NCBI GenBank assembly: GCA_965364735.1
Contig: CBDTYW010000197.1
Span: forward strand, 1 to 7,119
DNA length: 7,119 bases
Direction of reading: 5' to 3'
From: CBDTYW01 sp965364735
Lineage (GTDB): Bacteria; Actinomycetota; Nitriliruptoria; Nitriliruptorales; Nitriliruptoraceae
A program made the position numbers and the translations under genes. Under the pieces are notes generated by a model. That model did not search any database. It was not told the DNA's origin and was given only the letters and a program-made list of their open reading frames with translations. This document shows positions 1 through 6,722 of the stretch, one piece after another. Position 1 is the stretch's first letter, and each line of letters starts with the position of its first letter.

Positions 1-2415
1 CCGGCCAGCGTCAGCTGGGCCGAGATCGCGAGCCCGGCCGTCGGCACCGAGTCGTTCCTCGACACCGGCGTCACCGAGGGCACGAGCTACTGCTACCGCT
101 ACTCCGTCAACGACACGACCAGCCCGCCGAACAACAGCGGCACCTCGCCCGTCGTCGGTCCGATCGAGCGCGTCGCGACCAACGACGACCTCGAGGCACC
201 GCAGGGTCTGCCGACGATCCTCTCGGTCAGCTACGACGAGAAGCGCGGCCTCGTGCCGGCCGGCTCCGGCACGACTCGCAGCAGCTCCAGCGAGATGGTG
301 ATCGACGTGGCGGTCCCCGCCGACGCGTTCGGCTCAGGCGACATCGGGCGCATCGAGGTCCGCGAGGACGGCGAGACCGTCGACAGCCAGGCGTTCACCG
401 CGACCGGCGATGACCAGATCGTGACGTTCACGATGGATCTCGGCGGCGACGGCGACTACGCGCCGTCGGTGCGCATGGCCGACACCGCCGGCAACTTCAG
501 CGGCGAGTCCACCCCGTGGGAGGTCTCGGTCAACGCCGGCAACGAGCTGCAGCCCGGATACGCCCCGTCACCGAGGATCACCCGCGTCGACGGCGTCAAC
601 GTCGACCCGCTCGCCTTCCCGAATGCGGTCGGGCCGGACGCCGGCTCCGCCGACGACCCGCGCGTCGACACGACCCCGGCGATCCGCGTCGAAGGCCTCG
701 ACTCGAGCCGCGGCTACTACCTGGACCTCTACGCGCAGAGCACCCGCCTGCTCCGCACCGGCTGCCTCTCCGGCGACGACATCAAGGACGGGATCTACAC
801 CTTCAACGACCCGTCCCGTGACGCCGACTTCGAGCTCGACTTCTCGTCGCAGACGACCTTCGAGGTCGTTGCGGCGCCGGGCGCCCAGGGCTTCGGGAAC
901 TGCGGCAGCCGGAGCGAGGCGCTGCGCAGCGGTGACTCGAACTCGGTGCGCTACGCGCTGGACACCACAGGCTTCGGCATCGAGGCCCAGCGTCCTGCCG
1001 CCGCAGCATCGGACCCGTTCGCCTTCCGTGACGGCGACGCCGGCTCACCGGCCACCGTCAACGTCATCTTCAACCGCGCTGCGACCGCGACCTCGCGCTT
1101 GACCGTGACGGGACCCGGCGGCTACACCCGCAACGCCCTGAACGACGAGGCGACGGCCGCCGGCAACCGCGTCGAGGACGCTGCTGCCGACAACGCACGT
1201 GAGATCCGGATGGTCCTGACCGACCTCGCGCCGGGCCGCTACACCCTCACCGTCGCCGCGACCTCCGCGGACGCCCCGGTGGCCACCTTCAACCAGACGA
1301 CGTCATTCACGGCCGGGATCGTGGGCGTCGTCCACGCCACCGCTTCGGAGGCGGTCGACCCCACCCAGGCGGCCAGCGGTGACGCCGGCGCGCTGGAGAC
1401 CTTCGTCGTCGACGCGGCCGCGCCGAGCGGCAGCTACGGCGTCGGCACCGCCGACACCGTGTGCTCGAGCGCGACGCACACGACCGGGACCGAGTCGCGG
1501 TTCACGATCACCCGCAGCACCACCAGCGCCTGTGGGTCGATGGGGACCACGACCAGCTTCACCGAGGGCAGCGCGACGCCGACCCCGATCCACTGGACCT
1601 ACACCTCGGGCAACCGCACGTCGCTCGCGCAGAACGACGGCCTCATCCCGGCGATCCTGTCGACGGACGATCGCGCCGCCGTCGGGTTCCGGCAGTCCTC
1701 GGGTGACGCGTTCATCCTGGACGGCGCCGACTCCCTGTCGACGCGCAGCTACGGCTACGAGGTCCTCGCCGCATCGACGCAGCGTCCGAACAGCGGCAAC
1801 CGGACCTACACGTCGCCCCCGGCGTTGGCCCGTCGCAGCAACAGCGCGCTCGTGGCCCTCCCGAACGAGAACGTCACGACGACGTCCGGTGCGAACCCGG
1901 CGACCGCCTACGTCGTCCGCGACGTCGCCAGCGGAAACGTCAGCGCGATCGCGCTCGACGGGGTCGTCCGCAAGCTCTCTGAGATCACGCCGCAGCCGAC
2001 TCTGGAGGGGCTCACGAAGCTCAACCCGGGTGACCGCCTCCGCCTGACGTTCTCCGGAACGCTCGAGCTCTCGTCACCGACGCCGGCCGCAGACGGTGGC
2101 ATCCAGATCCGCGAGGGCAGCGACCGTGACATCAACCCCGTGTTCGGCGCCAGCGCCGGCAACGGGACGGTCGCGCTCGCGACGCCCGCCGGCTCCTCGA
2201 CCGCCAGCGCCATCGACATCACCTTCGGCTCTGCGTCGACGATCGACGGCACCGCGATCGGTTCCGGCAGCGATGTGACCGGCCCGACCTCGGTCCACTC
2301 CGGCAGCTCGGTGTTCCTCGGTCTCAACTGGCTCGTGTCCTCGGCCACGGACGGAGGACACGCTGTGCTCCTGCCGCCGACCGACCAGGCCGTCTCCAAC
2401 CCGAACAGCTTCTGA
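1..2415 (+). CDS. Large secreted/surface protein with Fn3 and Ig-like domains (5' end missing)
   Basis: The frame is open from the first base, so the N-terminus and any signal peptide lie outside the window; 804 residues are visible. Residues 1-58 look like the end of a fibronectin type III domain, with the strand pattern VSW, then DTGVTEGTSYCYRYSV. Residues about 70-180 resemble a bacterial Ig-like domain, including the DTAGN turn and a closing WEVSVNAG. Further beta-rich, Ser/Thr/Gly/Asp-rich segments follow at about 189-325, 330-475 and 476-660. A last segment (about 665-804) opens with a GDRLRLTFSG pattern like other Ig-like modules. Lysine is very rare. There are only five cysteines (31, 255, 301, 488, 511); the last four form two likely within-domain pairs, which fits an exported protein. 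No LPxTG motif, transmembrane helix or other anchor is seen at the C-terminus (ending NPNSF). The stop is 4 bp before the exporter permease. Function is unknown; adhesin, envelope scaffold or exported substrate are guesses. An internal GTG at 253 is in frame but is not a credible start because the domain pattern continues upstream. Confidence 0.85.
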   Translation, partial: PASVSWAEIASPAVGTESFLDTGVTEGTSYCYRYSVNDTTSPPNNSGTSPVVGPIERVATNDDLEAPQGLPTILSVSYDEKRGLVPAGSGTTRSSSSEMVIDVAVPADAFGSGDIGRIEVREDGETVDSQAFTATGDDQIVTFTMDLGGDGDYAPSVRMADTAGNFSGESTPWEVSVNAGNELQPGYAPSPRITRVDGVNVDPLAFPNAVGPDAGSADDPRVDTTPAIRVEGLDSSRGYYLDLYAQSTRLLRTGCLSGDDIKDGIYTFNDPSRDADFELDFSSQTTFEVVAAPGAQGFGNCGSRSEALRSGDSNSVRYALDTTGFGIEAQRPAAAASDPFAFRDGDAGSPATVNVIFNRAATATSRLTVTGPGGYTRNALNDEATAAGNRVEDAAADNAREIRMVLTDLAPGRYTLTVAATSADAPVATFNQTTSFTAGIVGVVHATASEAVDPTQAASGDAGALETFVVDAAAPSGSYGVGTADTVCSSATHTTGTESRFTITRSTTSACGSMGTTTSFTEGSATPTPIHWTYTSGNRTSLAQNDGLIPAILSTDDRAAVGFRQSSGDAFILDGADSLSTRSYGYEVLAASTQRPNSGNRTYTSPPALARRSNSALVALPNENVTTTSGANPATAYVVRDVASGNVSAIALDGVVRKLSEITPQPTLEGLTKLNPGDRLRLTFSGTLELSSPTPAADGGIQIREGSDRDINPVFGASAGNGTVALATPAGSSTASAIDITFGSASTIDGTAIGSGSDVTGPTSVHSGSSVFLGLNWLVSSATDGGHAVLLPPTDQAVSNPNSF

Positions 2416-2419
2416 GGCC

Positions 2420-3391
2420 ATGAGCGACCACGCACTCGGCTCCCCTCGTGGTGTCGCCCGTCGATCGCCGCTCCGGTCGGTCGTGGACAAGCTCTACGAG
2501 CTCTACCGCGCGCGCGGGCTGCTGAAGCAGTTCGTGAGCAAGGAGCTCAAGGTCCGTTACAAGGGCTCGGCGCTCGGCTTCCTCTGGTCGTTGCTGACGC
2601 CGGCGCTGATGACGGTCGTGTTCACGGTCGTCTTCGGGTTCCTGTTCCGCCTCGGCATCGAGGACTTCGCGGCGTTCTTCCTGTCCGGGTTCCTCGTCTG
2701 GCAGTTCTTCCAGAACTCCGCCACTGCCTCGGTCAACGCGATCGTCGGCAACGGGGCGTTGATCAAGAAGGTCTACTTCCCGCGTGAGGTCCTGCCGCTC
2801 TCGGGGGTGCTCAGCCAGCTCGTGCACCTCTTCCTCGCGTTCGTCGCGGTCTCGCCGTACCTGATCGTCTCTCGCGGGACGGGGTGGCTCGTCCACCTCC
2901 CGGCGCTCCTGCTCGGGATGGTCCTGCTGGCGATCTTCACCGCCGGCGTCTCGATGTTCCTCGCAGGCGCGAACGTCTTCTTCCGGGACCTGCAGGAGCT
3001 GATCGTCGTCATCTTCCAGGTCTGGTTCTACGCGACCCCGGTGATCTACCCCTTCGCGTTCGTCGCGAAGGAGGGCTCGGCCACGGCGATGGTCTTCGAG
3101 AAGATCATCCTCGCGAACCCCATGACATGGTTCGTCAAGCTCTTCCATGACGGCATGTACGGCACGATCGTCGCGGCCCCGGACCCGGCCGACCTCCTCG
3201 CCCTCGACACGCTCGGCATCACGGCGGCGCAGGCGCAGCGGGCGCTGGACACCGGTGGGCTCCTCACGCTCCCCGCCTCGTGGCCGGGACTCGACGTCAT
3301 CGGCGCCTGCACGTTCGCGGCCGTCGTCTCCTTCACCCTCGGCTACCTCGCCTTCCAGCGCTTCGCGGTCAACTTCGCGAAGGAGATCTGA
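2420..3391 (+). CDS. ABC-2 type transporter permease, polysaccharide/O-antigen/teichoic acid export (Wzm/TagG-like)
   Basis: Membrane subunit that, with an ATPase partner, would move a lipid-linked glycan across the cytoplasmic membrane. Family marks are clear: KVRYKGSALGFLWSLLTP at 44-61 leading into helix 1 (about 56-78), the cytoplasmic stretch NGALIKKVYFPREVLPLS at 111-128, helices at about 84-108, 128-150 and 160-185, FYATPVIYPF at 203-212, NPMTWFVKLFHDGMYG at 233-248, a last helix at about 291-312, and the terminal FAVNFAKEI. At 323 residues it is longer than the usual 255-280. The excess is an N-terminal stretch of about 20 residues and a loop insert at about 250-290 before the last helix. 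The ATG lies 4 bp after the upstream stop. The only purine-rich site, GAGG at 2414-2417, is unusually close to it, so translation probably depends on coupling to the upstream gene. A GTG at 2483 is a possible later start but has no ribosome binding site. No ATP-binding protein is adjacent; family membership is firm, the substrate unknown. Confidence 0.93.
   Translation: MSDHALGSPRGVARRSPLRSVVDKLYELYRARGLLKQFVSKELKVRYKGSALGFLWSLLTPALMTVVFTVVFGFLFRLGIEDFAAFFLSGFLVWQFFQNSATASVNAIVGNGALIKKVYFPREVLPLSGVLSQLVHLFLAFVAVSPYLIVSRGTGWLVHLPALLLGMVLLAIFTAGVSMFLAGANVFFRDLQELIVVIFQVWFYATPVIYPFAFVAKEGSATAMVFEKIILANPMTWFVKLFHDGMYGTIVAAPDPADLLALDTLGITAAQAQRALDTGGLLTLPASWPGLDVIGACTFAAVVSFTLGYLAFQRFAVNFAKEI
3380..3385 (+). 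promoter_or_regulatory. Ribosome binding site of the GT2 gene
   Basis: AAGGAG lies within the last codons of the permease gene, 11 bases before GTG 3397. It decides the start of the glycosyltransferase: the same frame is open further upstream to 3280, but that extension would lie inside the permease gene and adds residues unlike a GT2 N-terminus. Confidence 0.65.
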
Positions 3392-3396
3392 GCGTC

Positions 3397-4440
3397 GTGC
3401 AGGTCTGCGCCGTCGTCATCAACTTCAACGGGGCTGACGACCTGCCCGGATGTCTCGACTCCCTGCTCGCCCAGGACGTCGAGGTCGACGTCGTCGTCGT
3501 GGACAACGCCTCGTCCGACGACTCGGCCCCGGTGCTCGCCCGCTACGAGCGAGAGCACGGCGTGAGGATCGTGCGCAACACGACGAACCGCGGCTACGCC
3601 GGCGGCGCCAACGACGGTCTCGCCGCCACGACTGCGCCGGTCGTCGTGTTCGCCAACCCGGACACCGTCCTCGCGCCGGACTACCTCCGTCGAGCGATCG
3701 CGCGGCTCCAGACCGACCCGCGTGTGGGGGCGGTGCAGGGCAAGCTGATCCGCACCGTCGCGTCGCCCGCCGGACTCCCGGTGATCGACACGACCGGCCA
3801 CCTCGCGTTCGACACCTGGCTGTTCCGCAACCGCGGCGAGGGCGAGATCGACCGTGGCCAGTACGACGAGGCCTGCGAGGTGTTCGGTGTCAGCGGGGCG
3901 GTCGCCGTCTACCGCCGCGAGATGCTCGTCGACCTCGAGGTCGAGGTCCGGGATCGTCGTGGGCGGCTGCTGCGGACCGAGGTCTTCGACGAGGACGTGT
4001 TCGCGTTCTTCGAGGATGTCGACCTCGACTGGCGCGCAGCGATGCGTGGCTGGTCGACCTGGTACGAGCCAGCGGCTGTTGCGCATCACGAGCGGGGCGG
4101 TGCAGGTCCGCGGCGGACGACCTTCGTTGAGGCGCTGAACTGGCGCAACCGGCTCCTGGTCCTCGCGAAGTGCGCGCCCGGGCGACCGTCGTCGGGCTTC
4201 CTCGTGACGCTGCTGCTCAAGACGCTCGAGCTCATCATCACCGTCCCCGGCGCGATCCCGGAGTCGGCCCGCGGGCTTCGGCTCCTGCCCGGGCAGATCC
4301 GCAAGCGCAGGACCGTCCACGCAAGCGCGATCGTGCCCAGCGAGGCGGTCGTCGCGCGCTGGTTCGAGGGCTTCGACTACCGAGCCTGGGTCCGCACCTG
4401 GTGGCGTCGTGTGCGCGGGATTCCGGTCGGACAGGGCTGA
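3397..4440 (+). CDS. Family 2 glycosyltransferase, rhamnosyltransferase-like (WbbL type)
   Basis: A 347-residue GT-A fold transferase, expected to add a sugar from a nucleotide donor to a lipid-linked or surface glycan on the cytoplasmic face. The N-terminus VCAVVINFNG (3-12) is the first Rossmann strand. VVVDNASSDDS at 33-43 binds the nucleotide. GYAGGANDG at 66-74 and FANPDT at 85-90 follow, the NPD replacing the canonical DXD as is common in the WbbL group. FGVSGAVAVYRREML at 163-177 is the acceptor-side signature, and FDEDVFAFFEDVDLDWR at 197-213 holds the likely catalytic acid residues, then GWSTWYEPAAVAHHERGG at 218-235. An insert at about 181-196 (Arg-rich) sits between the acceptor motif and the ED motif. 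A hydrophobic stretch at about 267-284 may hold the protein to the membrane, and the C-terminal 40 residues are basic. The gene starts 5 bp after the permease stop with GTG, so the two are probably co-transcribed. The rhamnose assignment rests on family resemblance only. Confidence 0.92.
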   Translation: MQVCAVVINFNGADDLPGCLDSLLAQDVEVDVVVVDNASSDDSAPVLARYEREHGVRIVRNTTNRGYAGGANDGLAATTAPVVVFANPDTVLAPDYLRRAIARLQTDPRVGAVQGKLIRTVASPAGLPVIDTTGHLAFDTWLFRNRGEGEIDRGQYDEACEVFGVSGAVAVYRREMLVDLEVEVRDRRGRLLRTEVFDEDVFAFFEDVDLDWRAAMRGWSTWYEPAAVAHHERGGAGPRRTTFVEALNWRNRLLVLAKCAPGRPSSGFLVTLLLKTLELIITVPGAIPESARGLRLLPGQIRKRRTVHASAIVPSEAVVARWFEGFDYRAWVRTWWRRVRGIPVGQG

Positions 4441-4445
4441 GGGAA

Positions 4446-4473
4446 CTGAACCCCCGGCCATGCGCGTTACCCT
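4446..4473 (+). promoter_or_regulatory. Candidate sigma-70-type promoter for the DUF3105 gene
   Basis: In the 99-bp gap, TACCCT (4468-4473) fits the TANNNT form of actinobacterial -10 elements, and CTGAAC (4446-4451) is a possible -35 with a 16-bp spacer. Transcription would start near 4480, leaving a leader of about 60 bases that contains the palindrome at 4487-4504. The -35 match is weak; the -10 is the more credible half. Confidence 0.4.
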
Positions 4474-4486
4474 CCGCGTGTTCTGC

Positions 4487-4504
4487 CGTGCGCGTACGCG
4501 CACG
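4487..4504. promoter_or_regulatory. Perfect 18-bp palindrome in the intergenic gap (possible operator or leader hairpin)
   Basis: CGTGCGCGTACGCGCACG reads the same on both strands with no mismatch. It lies 36 bp before the DUF3105 start and 14 bp after the candidate -10. The half-site TGCGCGT also appears at 4461-4467, overlapping the edge of the -10. Symmetry with no loop favours a dimeric-protein operator over a terminator, and no T-tract follows. A CpG-rich palindrome is more likely by chance in GC-rich DNA, so the role is inferred. Confidence 0.4.
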
Positions 4505-4539
4505 CCTGCGTCTTGTCTCCCGTCTCTGAGGATGTGTCC

Positions 4540-5400
4540 GTGGCCGATCAACCGCGATTGACCAAGAAGGAACTGCGCGAGCAGAAGCGCGTCGAGCGCC
4601 TCGCCGCGGAGGCCGCGAAGAAGCAGCACGAACGCAAGCAGGGCATCCAGACGGCGGTCATCTCCGTCGTGGTGCTCTCGCTGGTCGGCTGGGGTGTCTG
4701 GCTCGGGTTCGGCCGGACGACGGTCATCGCGAACGCGACGATCGACGCGGTGGCCGTCCCGGACGCGTTCGCCGCTGCCGACTGTGAGGTCATCGACGAA
4801 GACGTCCTCCCGGATCGCAGCCACCTCGACCCGACCCAGGCTCCGCCGGCTGACGCGCTCTACACCGGGCTGCGTCCGACCCACTCGGGTGCGCACTTCA
4901 CCCAGGTCTTCCCGCCGTCGGCCGACGCGTTCACCAAGCAGGCCGACGAGCGAGCGCTGACCCACAACCTCGAGCACGGCGCGATCATCGCTTGGTACAA
5001 CCCCGAGCTGATCGACCCGTCCGCGCTCGACACGTGGGCACAGGGCCTCAACGGCAACGGGTTCCTCCAGCCCCGCTCCGGTGGCGGAATCTTCGTGTCG
5101 CCCTACACCGAGCCGGGTCTTCCCGACGGCGTCGGCGTCGCGCTGCGCGCCTGGGGGACCGCGACCAACTGCACCGGATGGAACGACACGCTGGCCAGCT
5201 CCTTCGTGATCGACAACTACGGCACGCACGGCTTCTCTCCGGAGCGCAGCTTCTCCCCGTACCCGGAGGGCGCCCTCGGCTACGGGGACGGCACCGCTGA
5301 GCTCCCGACCGACGAGCCGTCCGCGACGGACGAGCCCATCTCGTCGGAGTCCGCGACGGACGAGCCGTCCGAGTCAGAGTCCGCGACCGACGGGGGCTGA
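4540..5400 (+). CDS. DUF3105 family single-pass membrane protein with acidic repeat tail
   Basis: A 286-residue protein of unknown function. Residues 7-35 are highly charged, a probable helix or coiled coil facing the cytoplasm (LTKKELREQKRVERLAAEAA, then KKQHERKQG). One membrane helix follows at about 36-57, and the rest should be outside the membrane. The DUF3105 hallmarks are PTHSGAHF at 113-120 and THNLEHGAIIAWYNPE at 141-156, whose histidines (114, 119, 142, 146) could bind a metal; that is inference. Cysteines 82 and 211 may form a disulfide. The tail from 253 on is acidic, with TDEP repeated at 257, 263 and 273. The chosen start is GTG 4540, because GAGGA at 4528-4532 is 7 bases upstream. 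In-frame GTG 4534 and TTG 4513 are alternatives giving 2 or 9 more residues but with poor or no ribosome binding site. The gene has its own upstream gap and converges on fbiB. No function is established that I know of. Confidence 0.85.
   Translation: MADQPRLTKKELREQKRVERLAAEAAKKQHERKQGIQTAVISVVVLSLVGWGVWLGFGRTTVIANATIDAVAVPDAFAAADCEVIDEDVLPDRSHLDPTQAPPADALYTGLRPTHSGAHFTQVFPPSADAFTKQADERALTHNLEHGAIIAWYNPELIDPSALDTWAQGLNGNGFLQPRSGGGIFVSPYTEPGLPDGVGVALRAWGTATNCTGWNDTLASSFVIDNYGTHGFSPERSFSPYPEGALGYGDGTAELPTDEPSATDEPISSESATDEPSESESATDGG
5319..5392 (+). repeat. Short 30-bp-period tandem repeat in the acidic tail
   Basis: The 18-bp string beginning GTCCGCGACGGACG recurs exactly at 5319-5336 and 5349-5366, and a third, partial and diverged copy starts at 5379. 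Period is 30 bp (10 residues, SATDEP plus a Ser/Glu-rich tetrapeptide). The frame is kept, so copy-number changes would only lengthen or shorten the acidic tail. Confidence 0.7.
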
Positions 5401-5410
5401 CCCCTCCGTC
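5389..5410. terminator. Possible stem-loop spanning both convergent stop codons
   Basis: GACGGGGG (5389-5396) can pair with CCTCCGTC (5403-5410) as an 8-bp stem with one G-U pair on the + transcript and a 6-base loop. It covers the DUF3105 stop and reaches into the fbiB stop codon. No T-run follows on either strand, so it would be a weak or non-canonical terminator; on the - strand the wobble becomes a mismatch. Confidence 0.3.
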
Positions 5411-6722
5411 AGCGCAGCACGAGGATCCCGTCGACATCGTCGACGGGGTCTCGTGGTTGCGGCGGAGACGAGGGGCGACCGGCCGCGACCGCGCCCAGCG
5501 GGACCCAGGCGTCGTCGAGCTCGAGCGCGTCGGCGACGACGTCCGCGCAGAACGCGGTGGATGAGATCCATGCGCTGCCCACGCCGTGCGCCGCGAGCGC
5601 GACCTGCAGGTTCTGCAGCGCCGCGCCTCCCGACAGCATGAAGAGATCGCGTTCGGCGACCGTCCGCTGCGCGTCCGGGTAGGCGTGGCTGCCGGGGACG
5701 TCGACGAAGGCCAGCAGCAGCAGCGGGGCATCGCGCAGGATGGCGTCGGACCGGGCGATGCGGCCCTCGATGCGGGCGTCGTCCAGCCCGTCACCCCGCA
5801 GGTCCTCGCGCCACCGCTCGGCCATCGCGTCGAGGACGCGCTCGCGGGTGTTGCCGGTGACGGACACGAACCGCCACGGCTTGGTGTGGTGCGGGGCGGG
5901 GGCGGTCATCGCCGCGGCGACGGCGTCGCGCAGAACTGCCTCCGGCACCTCAGCGGGCGCGAACGCGCGCACGGTTCGTCGCGCCGCGAGCCCGTGCAGC
6001 ACCGCCTGCGGTCCGCCGTGACGGAACATGTCGGTCTCGGACGGGCGGACGAGGTCAGCGCCAGAACCGTCGCCGGAGAGCTCCAGCCCGCGCAGGTGCA
6101 CGAACGGGACTCCGGCGGCCTTGTCGCGGACAAGGTCCGCGGCGCTCGCGACCTGGTCGGCCACCGCGCCGAGCGTCACCTCGAGCACGCGGCCGTCCAG
6201 GTCAACGCCGCCGCGCTCGTCACGCAGCGCCGTGATCCCGGCGACGCCGAGCGCGACATCGACCTGGCCCATGCGCCACGGCCGCCCGAACGTGTCGGTC
6301 ACGACGATGCCGACGTCGGCGAGGTCTGCCAGCTCTGCGCGGATCGCGGCGGCGCTGGCGTCCGGATCATCCGGCAGGTCGAGGATGCGGCCGTCGGTGT
6401 TGGAGGCGTCGATGCCGCCGTTCGCGCAGACGAATCCGTGGCGGGTCTCGGTGACGAGCACCCACTCGGTGTCGGCGACGATGCGGCGGGCGCCTGCGCG
6501 GGCCAGCGCGCGCCGGACGTCGACGCCGTCGTGAACCTCCGGGACGGAGAGGAGCCGATCCTCGGCGAGCGCGACGACCTTGCTCGCCACGCAGACGACG
6601 TCGCCGTCGACGAGCGTCACGCCGGCGTCGTCGAGCGCGGCACGCAGGTGGGCGGTCAGGTCGTCGCCGGGGGAGAATCGGTGCGGCGTCGGGAGCGCGG
6701 TGACGATGAGCGAGCCGGTCAT
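5409..6722 (-). CDS. fbiB: Bifunctional F420 biosynthesis protein FbiB (CofE glutamate ligase + nitroreductase-like domain)
   Basis: Completes coenzyme F420. In actinobacteria the C-terminal FMN domain reduces dehydro-F420-0 and the N-terminal CofE domain adds gamma-linked L-glutamates using GTP. The protein is 437 residues, close to the roughly 450 of mycobacterial FbiB. Residues 1-235 are CofE: DGDVVCVASKVVALAEDR (39-56), ETRHGFVCANGGIDASNTD (92-110) and VTDTFGRPWRMGQVDVALGVAG (141-162), which carry the substrate and metal-binding residues of the ligase. Residues 245-437 are nitroreductase-like: AARRTVRAFAP (246-256), PAPHHTKPWRFV (275-286), SGGAALQNLQVALAAHGVGSAW (364-385) and WVPLGAVAAGRP (406-417). 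The ATG at 6722 overlaps the fbiA stop as ATGA, with GGAG at 6731-6734, 8 bases upstream. Both domains look intact. The 3' end converges on the DUF3105 gene. Confidence 0.97.
   Translation of the reverse strand: MTGSLIVTALPTPHRFSPGDDLTAHLRAALDDAGVTLVDGDVVCVASKVVALAEDRLLSVPEVHDGVDVRRALARAGARRIVADTEWVLVTETRHGFVCANGGIDASNTDGRILDLPDDPDASAAAIRAELADLADVGIVVTDTFGRPWRMGQVDVALGVAGITALRDERGGVDLDGRVLEVTLGAVADQVASAADLVRDKAAGVPFVHLRGLELSGDGSGADLVRPSETDMFRHGGPQAVLHGLAARRTVRAFAPAEVPEAVLRDAVAAAMTAPAPHHTKPWRFVSVTGNTRERVLDAMAERWREDLRGDGLDDARIEGRIARSDAILRDAPLLLLAFVDVPGSHAYPDAQRTVAERDLFMLSGGAALQNLQVALAAHGVGSAWISSTAFCADVVADALELDDAWVPLGAVAAGRPSSPPQPRDPVDDVDGILVLR
5424..5450 (+). terminator. Strong hairpin 24 bp past the DUF3105 stop, inside the fbiB 3' end
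   Basis: GATCCCGTCGAC (5424-5435) and GTCGACGGGGTC (5439-5450) form a 12-bp stem with one G-U pair and a 3-base loop (ATC). The position suits a + strand terminator for the DUF3105 gene. It lies in codons of fbiB (the DPVDDVDG stretch), so the sequence serves coding as well, and the GTCGAC repeats partly follow from Val-Asp codons. There is no T-tract, as is common for GC-rich actinobacterial terminators. Confidence 0.4.

Noticed and set aside
2324..3148. 274-codon - strand open frame opposite the permease
   Set aside because: Extremely Glu/Asp/Arg-rich low-complexity translation, the usual mirror of a hydrophobic membrane protein; no start signal or motif.
3280..3396. N-terminal extension of the glycosyltransferase
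   Set aside because: It would overlap the permease gene by 112 bp and adds an Arg-rich stretch; GTG 3397 with AAGGAG upstream begins exactly at the conserved first strand.
3931..3950. Palindrome GACCTCGAGGTC within the GT2 gene
   Set aside because: It lies in coding sequence for a Val-Asp-Leu-Glu-Val run whose preferred GC-rich codons create the symmetry; no regulatory context.
3343..5229. 628-codon open frame on the - strand across the GT2 and DUF3105 genes
   Set aside because: It is antisense to two genes with clear family motifs, is rich in Arg/Asp/Val/Gly from reversed GC-rich codons, crosses an intergenic gap and shows no domain pattern.
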